Source of the DNA: a bacterium
GTDB lineage: Bacteria; Latescibacterota; UBA2968; UBA8231
Assembly: GCA_027593305.1 (NCBI GenBank)
Contig: JAQCJA010000266.1
Location: 1 to 6,675 of the forward strand
Direction: 5' to 3'
Length of the DNA stretch: 6,675 nucleotides
How positions within the stretch are numbered: the first letter of the stretch is position 1; the number at the start of each line of letters is the position of its first letter. Below are positions 1 through 6,675 of the stretch, in pieces. Both the position numbers and the translations under genes were made by a program. The notes beneath the pieces were generated by a model. The model saw only the letters and a list, made by a program, of their open reading frames with translations, was not told where the DNA came from and ran no database searches.

Positions 1-897
1 GTCAACGTCGAGGCGATTCTCCAGGATGTCGAAGCCATCTGTCGGCGCACCTTCAGCCGCCTGATCAGCATCGGCGTCGAAACGGACGCCGATCTTCCGT
101 CGGTACATGGCAGCAGCATGCAGCTGGAGCAGGTGCTGCTGAACTTCTGCATCAACAGCAGGGATGCGCTGGAGTCAGGTCACATCACTGCACCTGCGGT
201 TCGCATGGAAGGCCGCCGCGTGACCATGGCTGGCGAGCGTGTGCCGCCGGACGCCGTCGCCGGTGCCTACGTTCTGCTGCGGGTGCGGGACAATGGGCCG
301 GGAATGGACGAGGCCACGCGCAAGCGCATTTTCGAGCCCTTCTTCACCACGAAGGACGTCAACAAAGGCACCGGCCTGGGTCTGTCCACGGCACTGGGCA
401 TCGTGCAGGAGCATGGTGGCTGGATCGAGGTCGACAGTGCACCGGGGGCGGGTGCCTGCTTTGATCTGTATTTGCCGGCGGCGGGTGCCGTCGCCGCAAA
501 GAAAGTCACCGCTGTTGAGATGACAGGGGAGCAGGGCAACGAGTCGATCCTCGTGATTGATGATGAAGAGATGGTCCGGCACACGGCCATGCGGATGCTG
601 GAGCGCCGCGGTTTCCGCCCCCTGATGGCTGCCGATGGCGCCGCCGGGTTGGAGCTGTTCCGTCAGCATCAGCAGGAAATTGATCTGGTTCTACTCGACC
701 ACTCGATGCCGCGCATGTCGGGCCTCGAAACCCTGCAGGCATTGCGCGCGATATCTGCACATCTGCCGATCATCATCATCACCGGATTCGCCACGCGCCT
801 GGGGGATTTCGCCGGGGCCGACGATCTCGTGCAGAAACCATTCTCTCTCGACGGCCTCGTCAGCCGCGTACGGGCCGCTCTGGACCGGAGAAAATAG
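1..897 (+). CDS. Hybrid sensor histidine kinase/response regulator, 3' part (5' end outside window)
   Basis: Two-component hybrid kinase: the ATPase domain would phosphorylate a His upstream of the window, and the attached receiver would take the phosphoryl group. The frame is open from base 1, so the ATG at 118 is internal, not the start. Numbering from that internal Met, the HATPase_c domain shows an N box (VLLNFCINSRDAL, key Asn13), the G1 box DNGPGM (Asp58), an F box (IFEPFFTTK, 71-79) and the G2 box GTGLGLS (84-90), and ends near residue 120 (FDLYLP). A linker of about 20 residues leads to a REC domain (about 143-256) with acidic pair Asp148/Asp149, phospho-acceptor Asp194 in LLDHSMP, Thr222 and Lys240 (QKPF). 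All catalytic residues in view are intact. The H box, sensor and any membrane segments are missing. The REC domain is shorter than usual between Thr222 and Lys240. The stop lies 2 bases before the glycosyltransferase start, which suggests co-transcription. The signal sensed is unknown. Confidence 0.93.
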   Translation, partial: VNVEAILQDVEAICRRTFSRLISIGVETDADLPSVHGSSMQLEQVLLNFCINSRDALESGHITAPAVRMEGRRVTMAGERVPPDAVAGAYVLLRVRDNGPGMDEATRKRIFEPFFTTKDVNKGTGLGLSTALGIVQEHGGWIEVDSAPGAGACFDLYLPAAGAVAAKKVTAVEMTGEQGNESILVIDDEEMVRHTAMRMLERRGFRPLMAADGAAGLELFRQHQQEIDLVLLDHSMPRMSGLETLQALRAISAHLPIIIITGFATRLGDFAGADDLVQKPFSLDGLVSRVRAALDRRK

Positions 898-902
898 CCT
901 TG
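887..902 (+). promoter_or_regulatory. Ribosome binding site and TTG start for the GT4 gene
   Basis: GGAG at 887-890 lies 9 bases before a TTG at 900-902, inside the last codons of the kinase gene. No ATG or GTG in the same frame lies close by (the next in-frame Met is residue 72, well inside the first Rossmann domain), so this TTG is the best start. The placement fits translational coupling to the kinase gene. Confidence 0.7.
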
Positions 903-2078
903 CCCGCTGAGCCTGAGCGTGGGATACGGTCTCTGCTCGTCACCTTCGACTACCCGCCCACCGTCGGGGGTATTGCCCACGTGCTGGCCCGTTTCTGGCG
1001 ACTGGCAGGACACACCAACTGCGTGATCCTGGCGCCGGATGGCCCCGGAGCCGCCGCCTTCGACGCCGCACATCCGGTGCGCACGATCCGCTTCCCCGCC
1101 CCGTCCGGACGGATGTTCGCCAATCCCGTCGGCAAGACACTGGCGTTCTTTCTCGGTGCCATCTGGACCGCGTTCTGGGTTGTGCGCCATCGACCCCAGT
1201 TGGTCATCGCCGGACAGGTGGTACGTGCCGGGCCATTGGCCTGGTGCTATCAGCGCCTCACGGGACACCCCTATGATGTGTGGGTCTACGGCGGCGAAAC
1301 CCGCGAGTCTTTCGCCGGGCCGTCGTGGTTTGGCCGGTTCCTGCAACGGATCCTGCGCGGCGCCCGTACGCTGTTCACCAACAGTCCATACACGACCCAC
1401 GAAATGCTCGACTTCGGGCTGGCTGCCGATCGTGTTGTCGAATTGCCGCTGGGTGTCGATCGCCACGTCTTTCAGGTGCGGGCACCGGACCCGGATTTGA
1501 TCACCCGGTTCGGACTGCGGGACCGGCTGGTGCTGCTTACTGTGGGACGGCTGATCGAACGCAAGGGTGTTGATCGCATGTTCGAGGCACTCGCCGGTCT
1601 CGGCGACCGGCTGCCGCCATGGCGTTACCTGGTCGTCAGTGACGGGCCCCATCGTGCCGTTCTGCAACGGTTGGCCGAGCGCCTGGGCCTGGCGGACCGG
1701 GTCGTGTTCTGCGGCTTCGTTGAGGACGCCATGCTGCCGGCCTTCTACAACACGTGTGACATCTTCGCCATGCCCAACCGCGAAGTCACGGATCCGGAGC
1801 AGGGCAGCCTGTCCGTGGAGGGATTCGGCATTGTTTTTCTGGAGGCCGCATCCTGCGGCAAGCCCGTCATCGCCGGTCGATCGGGGGGCGCGGTGCACGC
1901 TGTCGACGACGGGGTTACGGGCTGGCTCGTCGATGGTGACGATGTCGCATCGATACAGACGGCGCTGCTCGACCTTGCTGACGCACAGCGCCGACAACGG
2001 ATGGGGGACGCCGGCGTGCACTTTGCGGCCCGCTTCGACTGGCAAGAGTCGGCGGACATTCTCAAACGCTACCTGTAG
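900..2078 (+). CDS. GT4 family (GT-B fold) glycosyltransferase
   Basis: A 392-residue retaining glycosyltransferase of family GT4, expected to move a sugar from a nucleotide donor onto a lipid or growing glycan at the cytosolic face of the inner membrane. The N-terminal Rossmann domain starts near residue 10, with the acceptor-side loop YPPTVGGIAHVLA (Gly23-Gly24). A hydrophobic stretch at 80-96 and basic surroundings could give peripheral membrane contact. WVYGGE (128-133) matches the usual HGxE-type position. The C-terminal donor domain has VGRLIERKG (215-223, with phosphate-binding Arg217 and Lys222), SDGP (247-250), and the E-x7-E motif EGFGIVFLE (Glu307, Glu315), followed by CGKPVIAGRSGG and GVTGWLVD. 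This block resembles PimB-like and other capsule, LPS or exopolysaccharide GT4 enzymes. The length is normal for the family and no key residue is missing. Donor and acceptor cannot be told from sequence. The gene follows the kinase by 2 bases, and its 3' end overlaps the convergent gene by 10 bp. Confidence 0.93.
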   Translation: MPAEPERGIRSLLVTFDYPPTVGGIAHVLARFWRLAGHTNCVILAPDGPGAAAFDAAHPVRTIRFPAPSGRMFANPVGKTLAFFLGAIWTAFWVVRHRPQLVIAGQVVRAGPLAWCYQRLTGHPYDVWVYGGETRESFAGPSWFGRFLQRILRGARTLFTNSPYTTHEMLDFGLAADRVVELPLGVDRHVFQVRAPDPDLITRFGLRDRLVLLTVGRLIERKGVDRMFEALAGLGDRLPPWRYLVVSDGPHRAVLQRLAERLGLADRVVFCGFVEDAMLPAFYNTCDIFAMPNREVTDPEQGSLSVEGFGIVFLEAASCGKPVIAGRSGGAVHAVDDGVTGWLVDGDDVASIQTALLDLADAQRRQRMGDAGVHFAARFDWQESADILKRYL

Positions 2079-4225
2079 CCTTCGGCCCGGGCGAGGCCAT
2101 CGAGGTCCGCCGCCATCTCGCGCGCCCGGCGAGCATGTGCCGGCTGCCCCTTGTCCTGCAATTGATCGGCTGCCTGTTGGTACGACAGAGCCATCGCCCG
2201 TCGAATATGCGTTGGCGTCGGGTGATTCGATACGTGGAACACACCGGCCATCAGTCCCGTGAGTGCCAGGTCGGGATCGCCGGCATCGACCATGGTCAGG
2301 CTTGTCGCCCAGGGGATCAGATGTGCGTCTTCGGCGCCGAAATAGGCATTCTGGTACTGCTCAAAAGCGGCTCTGTCTCCTTCTTCGTCGCCGCGGCGAC
2401 GGTAGATATCGGCAGCCAGCAGCCAACGGACCTGCGCCCCCCGCGCACCGATCTCCATGTGCTGTACATCCTGCAGCGCACCATCGGTGTCACCGGCTGC
2501 GGCTCGTGTCACGGCATCCGCCAGTAGCGCGTCGGGGCAGGCATCCCCGGTGACACTGTTGCGCCAGTTCTGTATGGCCACTGCCGCGCCGGGCTGGCGC
2601 TGATACACACGCACGGCGGGATGATCGTAGCCGAGGAAGGACGGCTCCGCGCCGTCGTCGGCGAACTCCTGACCCAGCAGCCCGGGTGCAACCTTGGCGT
2701 GGTACACCTGACGGTAGCCCAGACGCCCGTCTCCGAGAGCCCGATAGAAACTCGCCGTCGCCGGCATGACATCGGCAGCCGCCACCACCTGGGCGTGGCG
2801 ATTGACGTCGACAATCGCCACGTATTCCATCGGCTGCAATCGGCTTGCGAGATGATCCGCAGCAGCGCCGCAACTGAGAAATTCGCGCAGATGAAGCAAG
2901 CGGCCCACATCCATGTCACGCACATCGAATCGATGTGTATCAACGAGGCTGCGCAAGGAGAACCCTCCCGCCTCCAGGCCGACAGTTGTTCCAGGCGCCA
3001 CATGCCTGTGCAGCCAGCCCATTGTCTCTATGCGGCTGTCCGGGACCAGATAGATGCGCGCAAAGGCCACGCCATAGGCGAGGGTGAACAAACTGACGCC
3101 GGCAACGACGAAGCGTGCCGGCTGCCGCCAGCGCGACAGAGATATACGCCACAGGTCCATACACAAAGCCGCTGCGAGCGTCACCAGCACCGGCAAGAGT
3201 GGCAGCAGATAACGAACGTGTTTGGTATGCAGCCCGCCCATGACGAGGAAGAACAGCCCCGCCCACAGCAACAGCGCCCCCTGCCGCGAGCGCCAGTTCC
3301 GCGCCGCGCGGGCGATGCCGAGAATCGACAGGGCCGTCAGGGGCAGCCCCACGCCGAGAGGCAGCAGGACCGCCAGGTGCTGCCAATAGCGAATGGTGTG
3401 GTGATCATACAGCGACCAGAAGCGCAAACGCTCGCCGCTGGCGATACGGGCAGAGAACCAGAAATCATCGGAACTGGCGTCACGCCACATCAGTTCGGGT
3501 GAAGTCAGCAGGTAGGGCTGCAGCAGGACGACAACCGCGAGGGTTGTCGCCACAACCGTCAGCGGATAGAGCAGCCCTTCCCGCCGCATGCTGGTAGTCA
3601 GGACGCCGCGTGGCAGCCAGACAACAGCGACCGCCACGGGCAGCAACAGCAGGCCGTTGAGCCGTGTCGCCGCCGCCAGGCCAACACACAGCCCGACCAC
3701 AACGCCACTGCGCCAGGTACCACCTCCAGCGACGCGTACCATCCCGTACAGGGCAAGCGTCACAAGCAGCAGGAAGACGGCATCCACGGTATAGAAGTGC
3801 CCCTGTTGAATGGCGACGGGGGCAGCGGCGATGAACAGCGTTGCCAGGATGGCGGTGTGTCTGTCGAACAGCCTTCTGCCAAGCAGGAAAACGACGACCA
3901 TGGTGGCACAGGACAGGACAACGGCAAGCAGCCGCAGTGCCCGGTACGCCGGCCAGGGGTCCGGGTCGAAGCTGGCTGGCGTGACTCCGCCAGCAGCCAG
4001 CGCCCCGCGAGCAAGGTATACCGGCAACAGCCCGTATGCCGTCAACGGTGGCGCGAAGGGGCTCGTCAGTTCAAGGGCCGCCCGCGCAACGGTTTCCTCA
4101 TCAGGATGGAACGCGTGGAAGGTGTCGCCATCGAAGCCACGCGAAAACCCGGTCAGTCGCAGGGCGGCGCCCAGAATCAGCACGCCCGCCAGCAGCATAC
4201 GCCCCTGGTGGAAGGTTCGTCTCAA
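2069..4225 (-). CDS. ArnT/PMT-like GT-C integral membrane glycosyltransferase with soluble C-terminal domain
   Basis: A 718-residue polytopic protein of the dolichyl-phosphate-mannose mannosyltransferase/ArnT-like class. These enzymes use a polyprenyl-phosphate sugar on the outer face of the inner membrane. TM1 covers about 11-27. It is followed by a first periplasmic loop with FHPDEE (39-44), where the acidic pair Asp42/Glu43 sits at the usual catalytic position. About ten further hydrophobic segments follow to residue 392. Family-type motifs are QQGHFYTVDAV (140-150), ATRLNG (186-191) and KHVRYLLPLLPVL (335-347). Residues 395-545 form a soluble region ending in FLGYDHPAVRVYQR, a YDHPxV signature I recall from other bacterial and Chloroflexi GT39-like proteins. 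Residues 565-718 are charged and helical with spaced G-D/G-Q turns, suggestive of TPR-like repeats. The TTG start at 4225 has only a weak GAG upstream. The ATG at 4198 (709 residues), behind AGGGG, keeps TM1 whole and may be the real start. It lies 16 bases after the lyase-like gene and is probably co-transcribed with it. The acceptor is unknown. Confidence 0.9.
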   Translation of the reverse strand: MRRTFHQGRMLLAGVLILGAALRLTGFSRGFDGDTFHAFHPDEETVARAALELTSPFAPPLTAYGLLPVYLARGALAAGGVTPASFDPDPWPAYRALRLLAVVLSCATMVVVFLLGRRLFDRHTAILATLFIAAAPVAIQQGHFYTVDAVFLLLVTLALYGMVRVAGGGTWRSGVVVGLCVGLAAATRLNGLLLLPVAVAVVWLPRGVLTTSMRREGLLYPLTVVATTLAVVVLLQPYLLTSPELMWRDASSDDFWFSARIASGERLRFWSLYDHHTIRYWQHLAVLLPLGVGLPLTALSILGIARAARNWRSRQGALLLWAGLFFLVMGGLHTKHVRYLLPLLPVLVTLAAALCMDLWRISLSRWRQPARFVVAGVSLFTLAYGVAFARIYLVPDSRIETMGWLHRHVAPGTTVGLEAGGFSLRSLVDTHRFDVRDMDVGRLLHLREFLSCGAAADHLASRLQPMEYVAIVDVNRHAQVVAAADVMPATASFYRALGDGRLGYRQVYHAKVAPGLLGQEFADDGAEPSFLGYDHPAVRVYQRQPGAAVAIQNWRNSVTGDACPDALLADAVTRAAAGDTDGALQDVQHMEIGARGAQVRWLLAADIYRRRGDEEGDRAAFEQYQNAYFGAEDAHLIPWATSLTMVDAGDPDLALTGLMAGVFHVSNHPTPTHIRRAMALSYQQAADQLQDKGQPAHARRAREMAADLDGLARAEGYR

Positions 4226-4241
4226 GGGCCCGGCTCAGCCG

Positions 4242-6620
4242 TCACATTCCCAGGGGCTGCGGATCACGCAGCATGCCGAGTTCGTCGGCCCGCGCCAGGG
4301 ATGGCAACCAGTATCGATAGAAATGTGGTGGATTTTGTCCGTCGCCGGCGAGCATCCGGCGCTGGGCGAAGATGCGCTGCAATTCCGCGAAACCCACATC
4401 TGCGTAGCGTGGCTCGCCGGACTTGAGCGTGAGGAACATCATGGGCTCAAACCAGAAATCCGGCTCCGGTTCATAGTAGTTGCGAAAGGGGCTCGTACCC
4501 TTCGTGGTGAAACCCTCAGGCCGGATGAGGCCCGTCACGTCGAAGTCGCGATCCGCCGTCTCCTGCAGCAACTGCCAGGACCGCGGGCTGTCTGTAACCA
4601 GATGGTGCCGCATGAGGGCACACATGAGGATGCCGTCCGACAGGGACGTGGCGATCTGGGTTTTGCCCGGCGGTGTGTAGGCGTTGTACGTGTAGTGCCC
4701 ATCCTGCGTGGACCACTCATCGAGCCAGTCCATGATCCGCTCACAGGTGCGCAGGTAGCGTTCGTCGCGGTAGTTCTCGTACATCCGCGACAGAGCCATG
4801 AGCGGATAGCCGGCGACGCGGGTCAGGGTCTTGATGCGGTGCTCACCCAGTTCGATGGCTTTGACGAAGTGGTCGGCCCGTGCCCCGGCAACTTCCTCGG
4901 CGCGTCGGTATCCCGCCAGCAGGCCAAAGAACAGCGGCCCATCGATCCACTCGTGGCACATGGTTGGCCCATGGATGGCGCCGTGCTTGGCAAAATGGTA
5001 GCGCTGGGCGCCGATCCAGTGCTCGTTGTCATCGTCGTGCACGGTGTCGACATCGATCTGATGATGGATGATGGGCTCCACGTGTTCCCAGACCAGCCCC
5101 TCACCGGTGCGGATCATCTGCAGCATCAGGCCGAAGCCCTTGTCCATCTCATTGTTCTTCCACTGGCCACCACGCCCGGGGTTCCAGAAATCACCATAGT
5201 TGAGGAAATGGAACCCCATGGTTGCCTCGTGTTCGACGTTGAAGGTGTGGCTCTGCAGCGCCTGGCGCAGGATGTACTCCCACCAGCGATACTTCTCGGG
5301 CTGGTAGCGGAAGAGGGGCCCGAAAGCGCCCGAATCGATCATCCAGTTGCGTGTCGCCACCTGAAAGCTTGGTTGCTTCTCAAACCCCAGGGCGAAAGCC
5401 GTACGCGGGTCTCGTCGGGGTTTGCCGGCGGCGATATCGACGATCAGTTCGTGTGTCTTGGCAACACCCCGAAAAAACTCCAGTGGTTCGGCCCAGTCGG
5501 CGTAGAGTGACAGCTGCGCACGTCTCGGGGTCAGTGCCATTTCTTTTGGCGCCTGATGCCAGAACCGACGACACTGCAGACTGACGGTCGTTTCGTCATC
5601 GCCCATCACCGCCGCCGCTGGAACAAGATTGCACCAGCTGGCCCCGGGACGCCGGTCGCTCTCGGCCCCCTGTGTTCCTGGAAGAATCTCGTACTGTGGA
5701 TCGGCGCGCCGCGGCTGCTCCGGCGTTGATCCCGACGTCGGATGGGCGCCGGATTCACCGGGCTGCCATGCCGGAAAGGGCATATCCACGAGGCCGACGC
5801 GCAGCGACCGATAATCGCCGATGAGGTCATCCACGTGCGACTCGTGATTGCCGACATCGACACTGGCCACAAGGAACGCATGCTCGTGGGCCGTCCCCCC
5901 GTCGAGTGCGGGTGCCAGACTCACCTTGAACTCCTCAAGATGCACGAGCGTCCGTCGAATGCGGTTCGTCAGGGTCAGGTAGATGCGCAACCAGCTGCAG
6001 CCGGCGTATGCATAGATGCGCGCAGTTACGTCGAATCCGGAGGAGCCGTCATCACCCAGGGCGATCCCATCGACCCGGACCACGACGCGCAAAGGCCCTT
6101 CCTCCTCGATGACGGGATGGCTGCCAACGCGCAGCTCATAGGTCTCACCGTCAACCCGCACAGAGGACTGCAGGCCATCGTCCGGAACCACTTCCCGATC
6201 GCCAAGATAGGCGCGGGCAAAGGGCATGGTGCCGCTCGGCGCGATGGCCCACTGGTTGTCCCCGGTTTCGATGAACACGGTCCCGTCCATGGTTTCGCGC
6301 ATGCCCACAGGGGTCGCCGGCCGGGGACGCTGCTCCTGGCTGGGGGCCCAGGACAGAGTCAGCCGGTGGTTCTCTCCTGGACCGAGATCTGCCTGAAAAT
6401 CCAGCAGCACCCAGCGCACCGAACCATCGGGCCAGCACATCATGGTGCGAGTCTGCAGGGGCCGGGCGTCACCCTTGCGCCGCAAGCGCAGGTCCTCTGC
6501 GGCAGCCAGAATCCCCTGCGGAAAGGGCACACCCATGGTCACCGGCCAGGCCGTCCGTTTGTTGCCGAGGGGCTCGACGATGGACAACTCGATCTCTGTC
6601 TGGCTCACCGTCTGGCTCAT
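4242..6620 (-). CDS. PcRGLX/YetA-like protein (exo-rhamnogalacturonan lyase family, PL26-like)
   Basis: A 792-residue protein that I recognise by motif pattern as belonging to the PcRGLX/YetA family, whose characterised fungal member is an exo-rhamnogalacturonan lyase. A role in cleaving an acidic polysaccharide or oligosaccharide is inferred. N-terminal beta domain: VTMGVPFPQG (27-36) and WPDGSVRWVLLDF (63-75). Central beta-sandwich: about 110-400, with YAGCSWLRIYLTLTNR (205-220), CRRFWHQAPKEMAL (350-363) and FFRGVAKTHEL (382-392). C-terminal helical toroid: about 420-790, with NYGDFWNPGRGG (474-485), NNEMDKGFGLMLQMIRTG (489-506), DVDTVHDDDNEHWIGAQ (523-539) and HGPTMCHEWIDG (550-561). The conserved His, Asp, Glu and Trp cluster in this last part probably lines the active site, but I cannot assign catalytic residues. 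No signal peptide or lipobox is visible at the N terminus, so the protein looks cytoplasmic unless the start lies upstream. Residues 285-328 are a Pro/Gly/Ser-rich insert. The closeness to two glycosyltransferase genes suggests glycan turnover or editing. Substrate specificity is open. Confidence 0.78.
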   Translation of the reverse strand: MSQTVSQTEIELSIVEPLGNKRTAWPVTMGVPFPQGILAAAEDLRLRRKGDARPLQTRTMMCWPDGSVRWVLLDFQADLGPGENHRLTLSWAPSQEQRPRPATPVGMRETMDGTVFIETGDNQWAIAPSGTMPFARAYLGDREVVPDDGLQSSVRVDGETYELRVGSHPVIEEEGPLRVVVRVDGIALGDDGSSGFDVTARIYAYAGCSWLRIYLTLTNRIRRTLVHLEEFKVSLAPALDGGTAHEHAFLVASVDVGNHESHVDDLIGDYRSLRVGLVDMPFPAWQPGESGAHPTSGSTPEQPRRADPQYEILPGTQGAESDRRPGASWCNLVPAAAVMGDDETTVSLQCRRFWHQAPKEMALTPRRAQLSLYADWAEPLEFFRGVAKTHELIVDIAAGKPRRDPRTAFALGFEKQPSFQVATRNWMIDSGAFGPLFRYQPEKYRWWEYILRQALQSHTFNVEHEATMGFHFLNYGDFWNPGRGGQWKNNEMDKGFGLMLQMIRTGEGLVWEHVEPIIHHQIDVDTVHDDDNEHWIGAQRYHFAKHGAIHGPTMCHEWIDGPLFFGLLAGYRRAEEVAGARADHFVKAIELGEHRIKTLTRVAGYPLMALSRMYENYRDERYLRTCERIMDWLDEWSTQDGHYTYNAYTPPGKTQIATSLSDGILMCALMRHHLVTDSPRSWQLLQETADRDFDVTGLIRPEGFTTKGTSPFRNYYEPEPDFWFEPMMFLTLKSGEPRYADVGFAELQRIFAQRRMLAGDGQNPPHFYRYWLPSLARADELGMLRDPQPLGM

Positions 6621-6675
6621 ATGGCTGGTGGTCCTTGTGCTAGCTAGGGTTGGCGAGGCGCCGCAGCGGCGTCGG
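6621..6675. other. 5' leader of the lyase-like gene at the window edge
   Basis: Fifty-five bases up to the window edge with no complete gene. They contain the AAGGA site and, at 6640-6647, the 8-base palindrome CTAGCTAG. No -10/-35 pair can be defended. The promoter, or an upstream gene of the same operon, must lie beyond the window. Confidence 0.4.
6632..6636 (-). promoter_or_regulatory. Ribosome binding site (AAGGA) of the lyase-like gene
   Basis: Read on the - strand, AAGGA lies 11 bases before the ATG at 6620. The spacing is a little long but usable. The frame stays open to the right edge of the window, with no ATG, GTG or TTG in it, so 6620 is the only start that can be supported here. 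The protein's first conserved block begins about 25 residues later, as expected for the family. Confidence 0.5.

Noticed and set aside
118..120. ATG at 118 as the start of a short kinase or standalone ATPase-receiver protein
   Set aside because: The frame is open to base 1, and the 39 upstream codons continue the usual sequence between the His region and the N box. The Met is internal to a larger gene.
669..2045. Long open frame of 458 codons on the - strand
   Set aside because: It lies antisense across the kinase end and nearly all of the GT4 gene. Its translation has no recognisable domain and is rich in Arg, Gly, Pro, Gln and His, as expected for a shadow of GC-rich coding DNA.
2078..2097. 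Possible hairpin (GCCT...AGGC around GCCCGGGC) just after the GT4 stop, considered as a terminator
   Set aside because: The stem is only four to five pairs, the inner bases pair poorly, no T-run follows on either strand, and the region codes for the GT-C C terminus.
2621..3502. Open frame of 293 codons on the + strand
   Set aside because: It is antisense to the membrane and soluble parts of the GT-C gene. The translation is Gln/Arg/His-rich without hydrophobic core or motifs.
3810..5510. Long open frame of 566 codons on the + strand
   Set aside because: It runs antisense across the junction of the GT-C and lyase-like genes, both of which have clear family motifs. The translation shows no domain and no gene-like start signals.
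5742..6647. Open frame of 301 codons on the + strand
   Set aside because: It is antisense to the N-terminal half of the lyase-like gene, where the family motifs are on the - strand. It is a shadow.

Overview
This is a fully coding, high-GC window (roughly 60-65% by eye) with GC-rich third codon positions. It looks like a chromosomal stretch from a Gram-negative bacterium, most likely a proteobacterium. That assignment is an inference from base composition, the hybrid histidine kinase and the glycan-gene content; no taxonomic marker is present.

The window holds two pairs of genes that face each other. On the + strand, the 3' part of a hybrid sensor histidine kinase (ATPase domain plus receiver domain; the sensor and phospho-acceptor His regions lie before the window) is followed after 2 bases by a GT-B family 4 glycosyltransferase that starts at TTG behind a GGAG ribosome binding site. 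On the - strand, read from the right edge, a 792-residue PcRGLX/YetA-like protein (exo-rhamnogalacturonan-lyase family architecture) is followed after 16 bases by a large polytopic GT-C glycosyltransferase of the ArnT/PMT type with a soluble, helical-repeat-like C-terminal part. The two operons converge and their last codons overlap by 10 bp, with both stop codons inside one 10-base near-palindrome. No room is left for a conventional intergenic terminator.

Three of the four genes act on sugars: one probable cytosolic nucleotide-sugar transferase, one probable lipid-linked-sugar transferase in the membrane, and one lyase-like protein without a visible signal peptide. The simplest reading is a piece of a surface or extracellular polysaccharide locus, with a signalling kinase next to it. 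What glycan is made or cut cannot be read from the sequence. No RNA genes, mobile elements, CRISPR arrays or convincing terminators were seen. The other long open frames are antisense shadows of the four genes.
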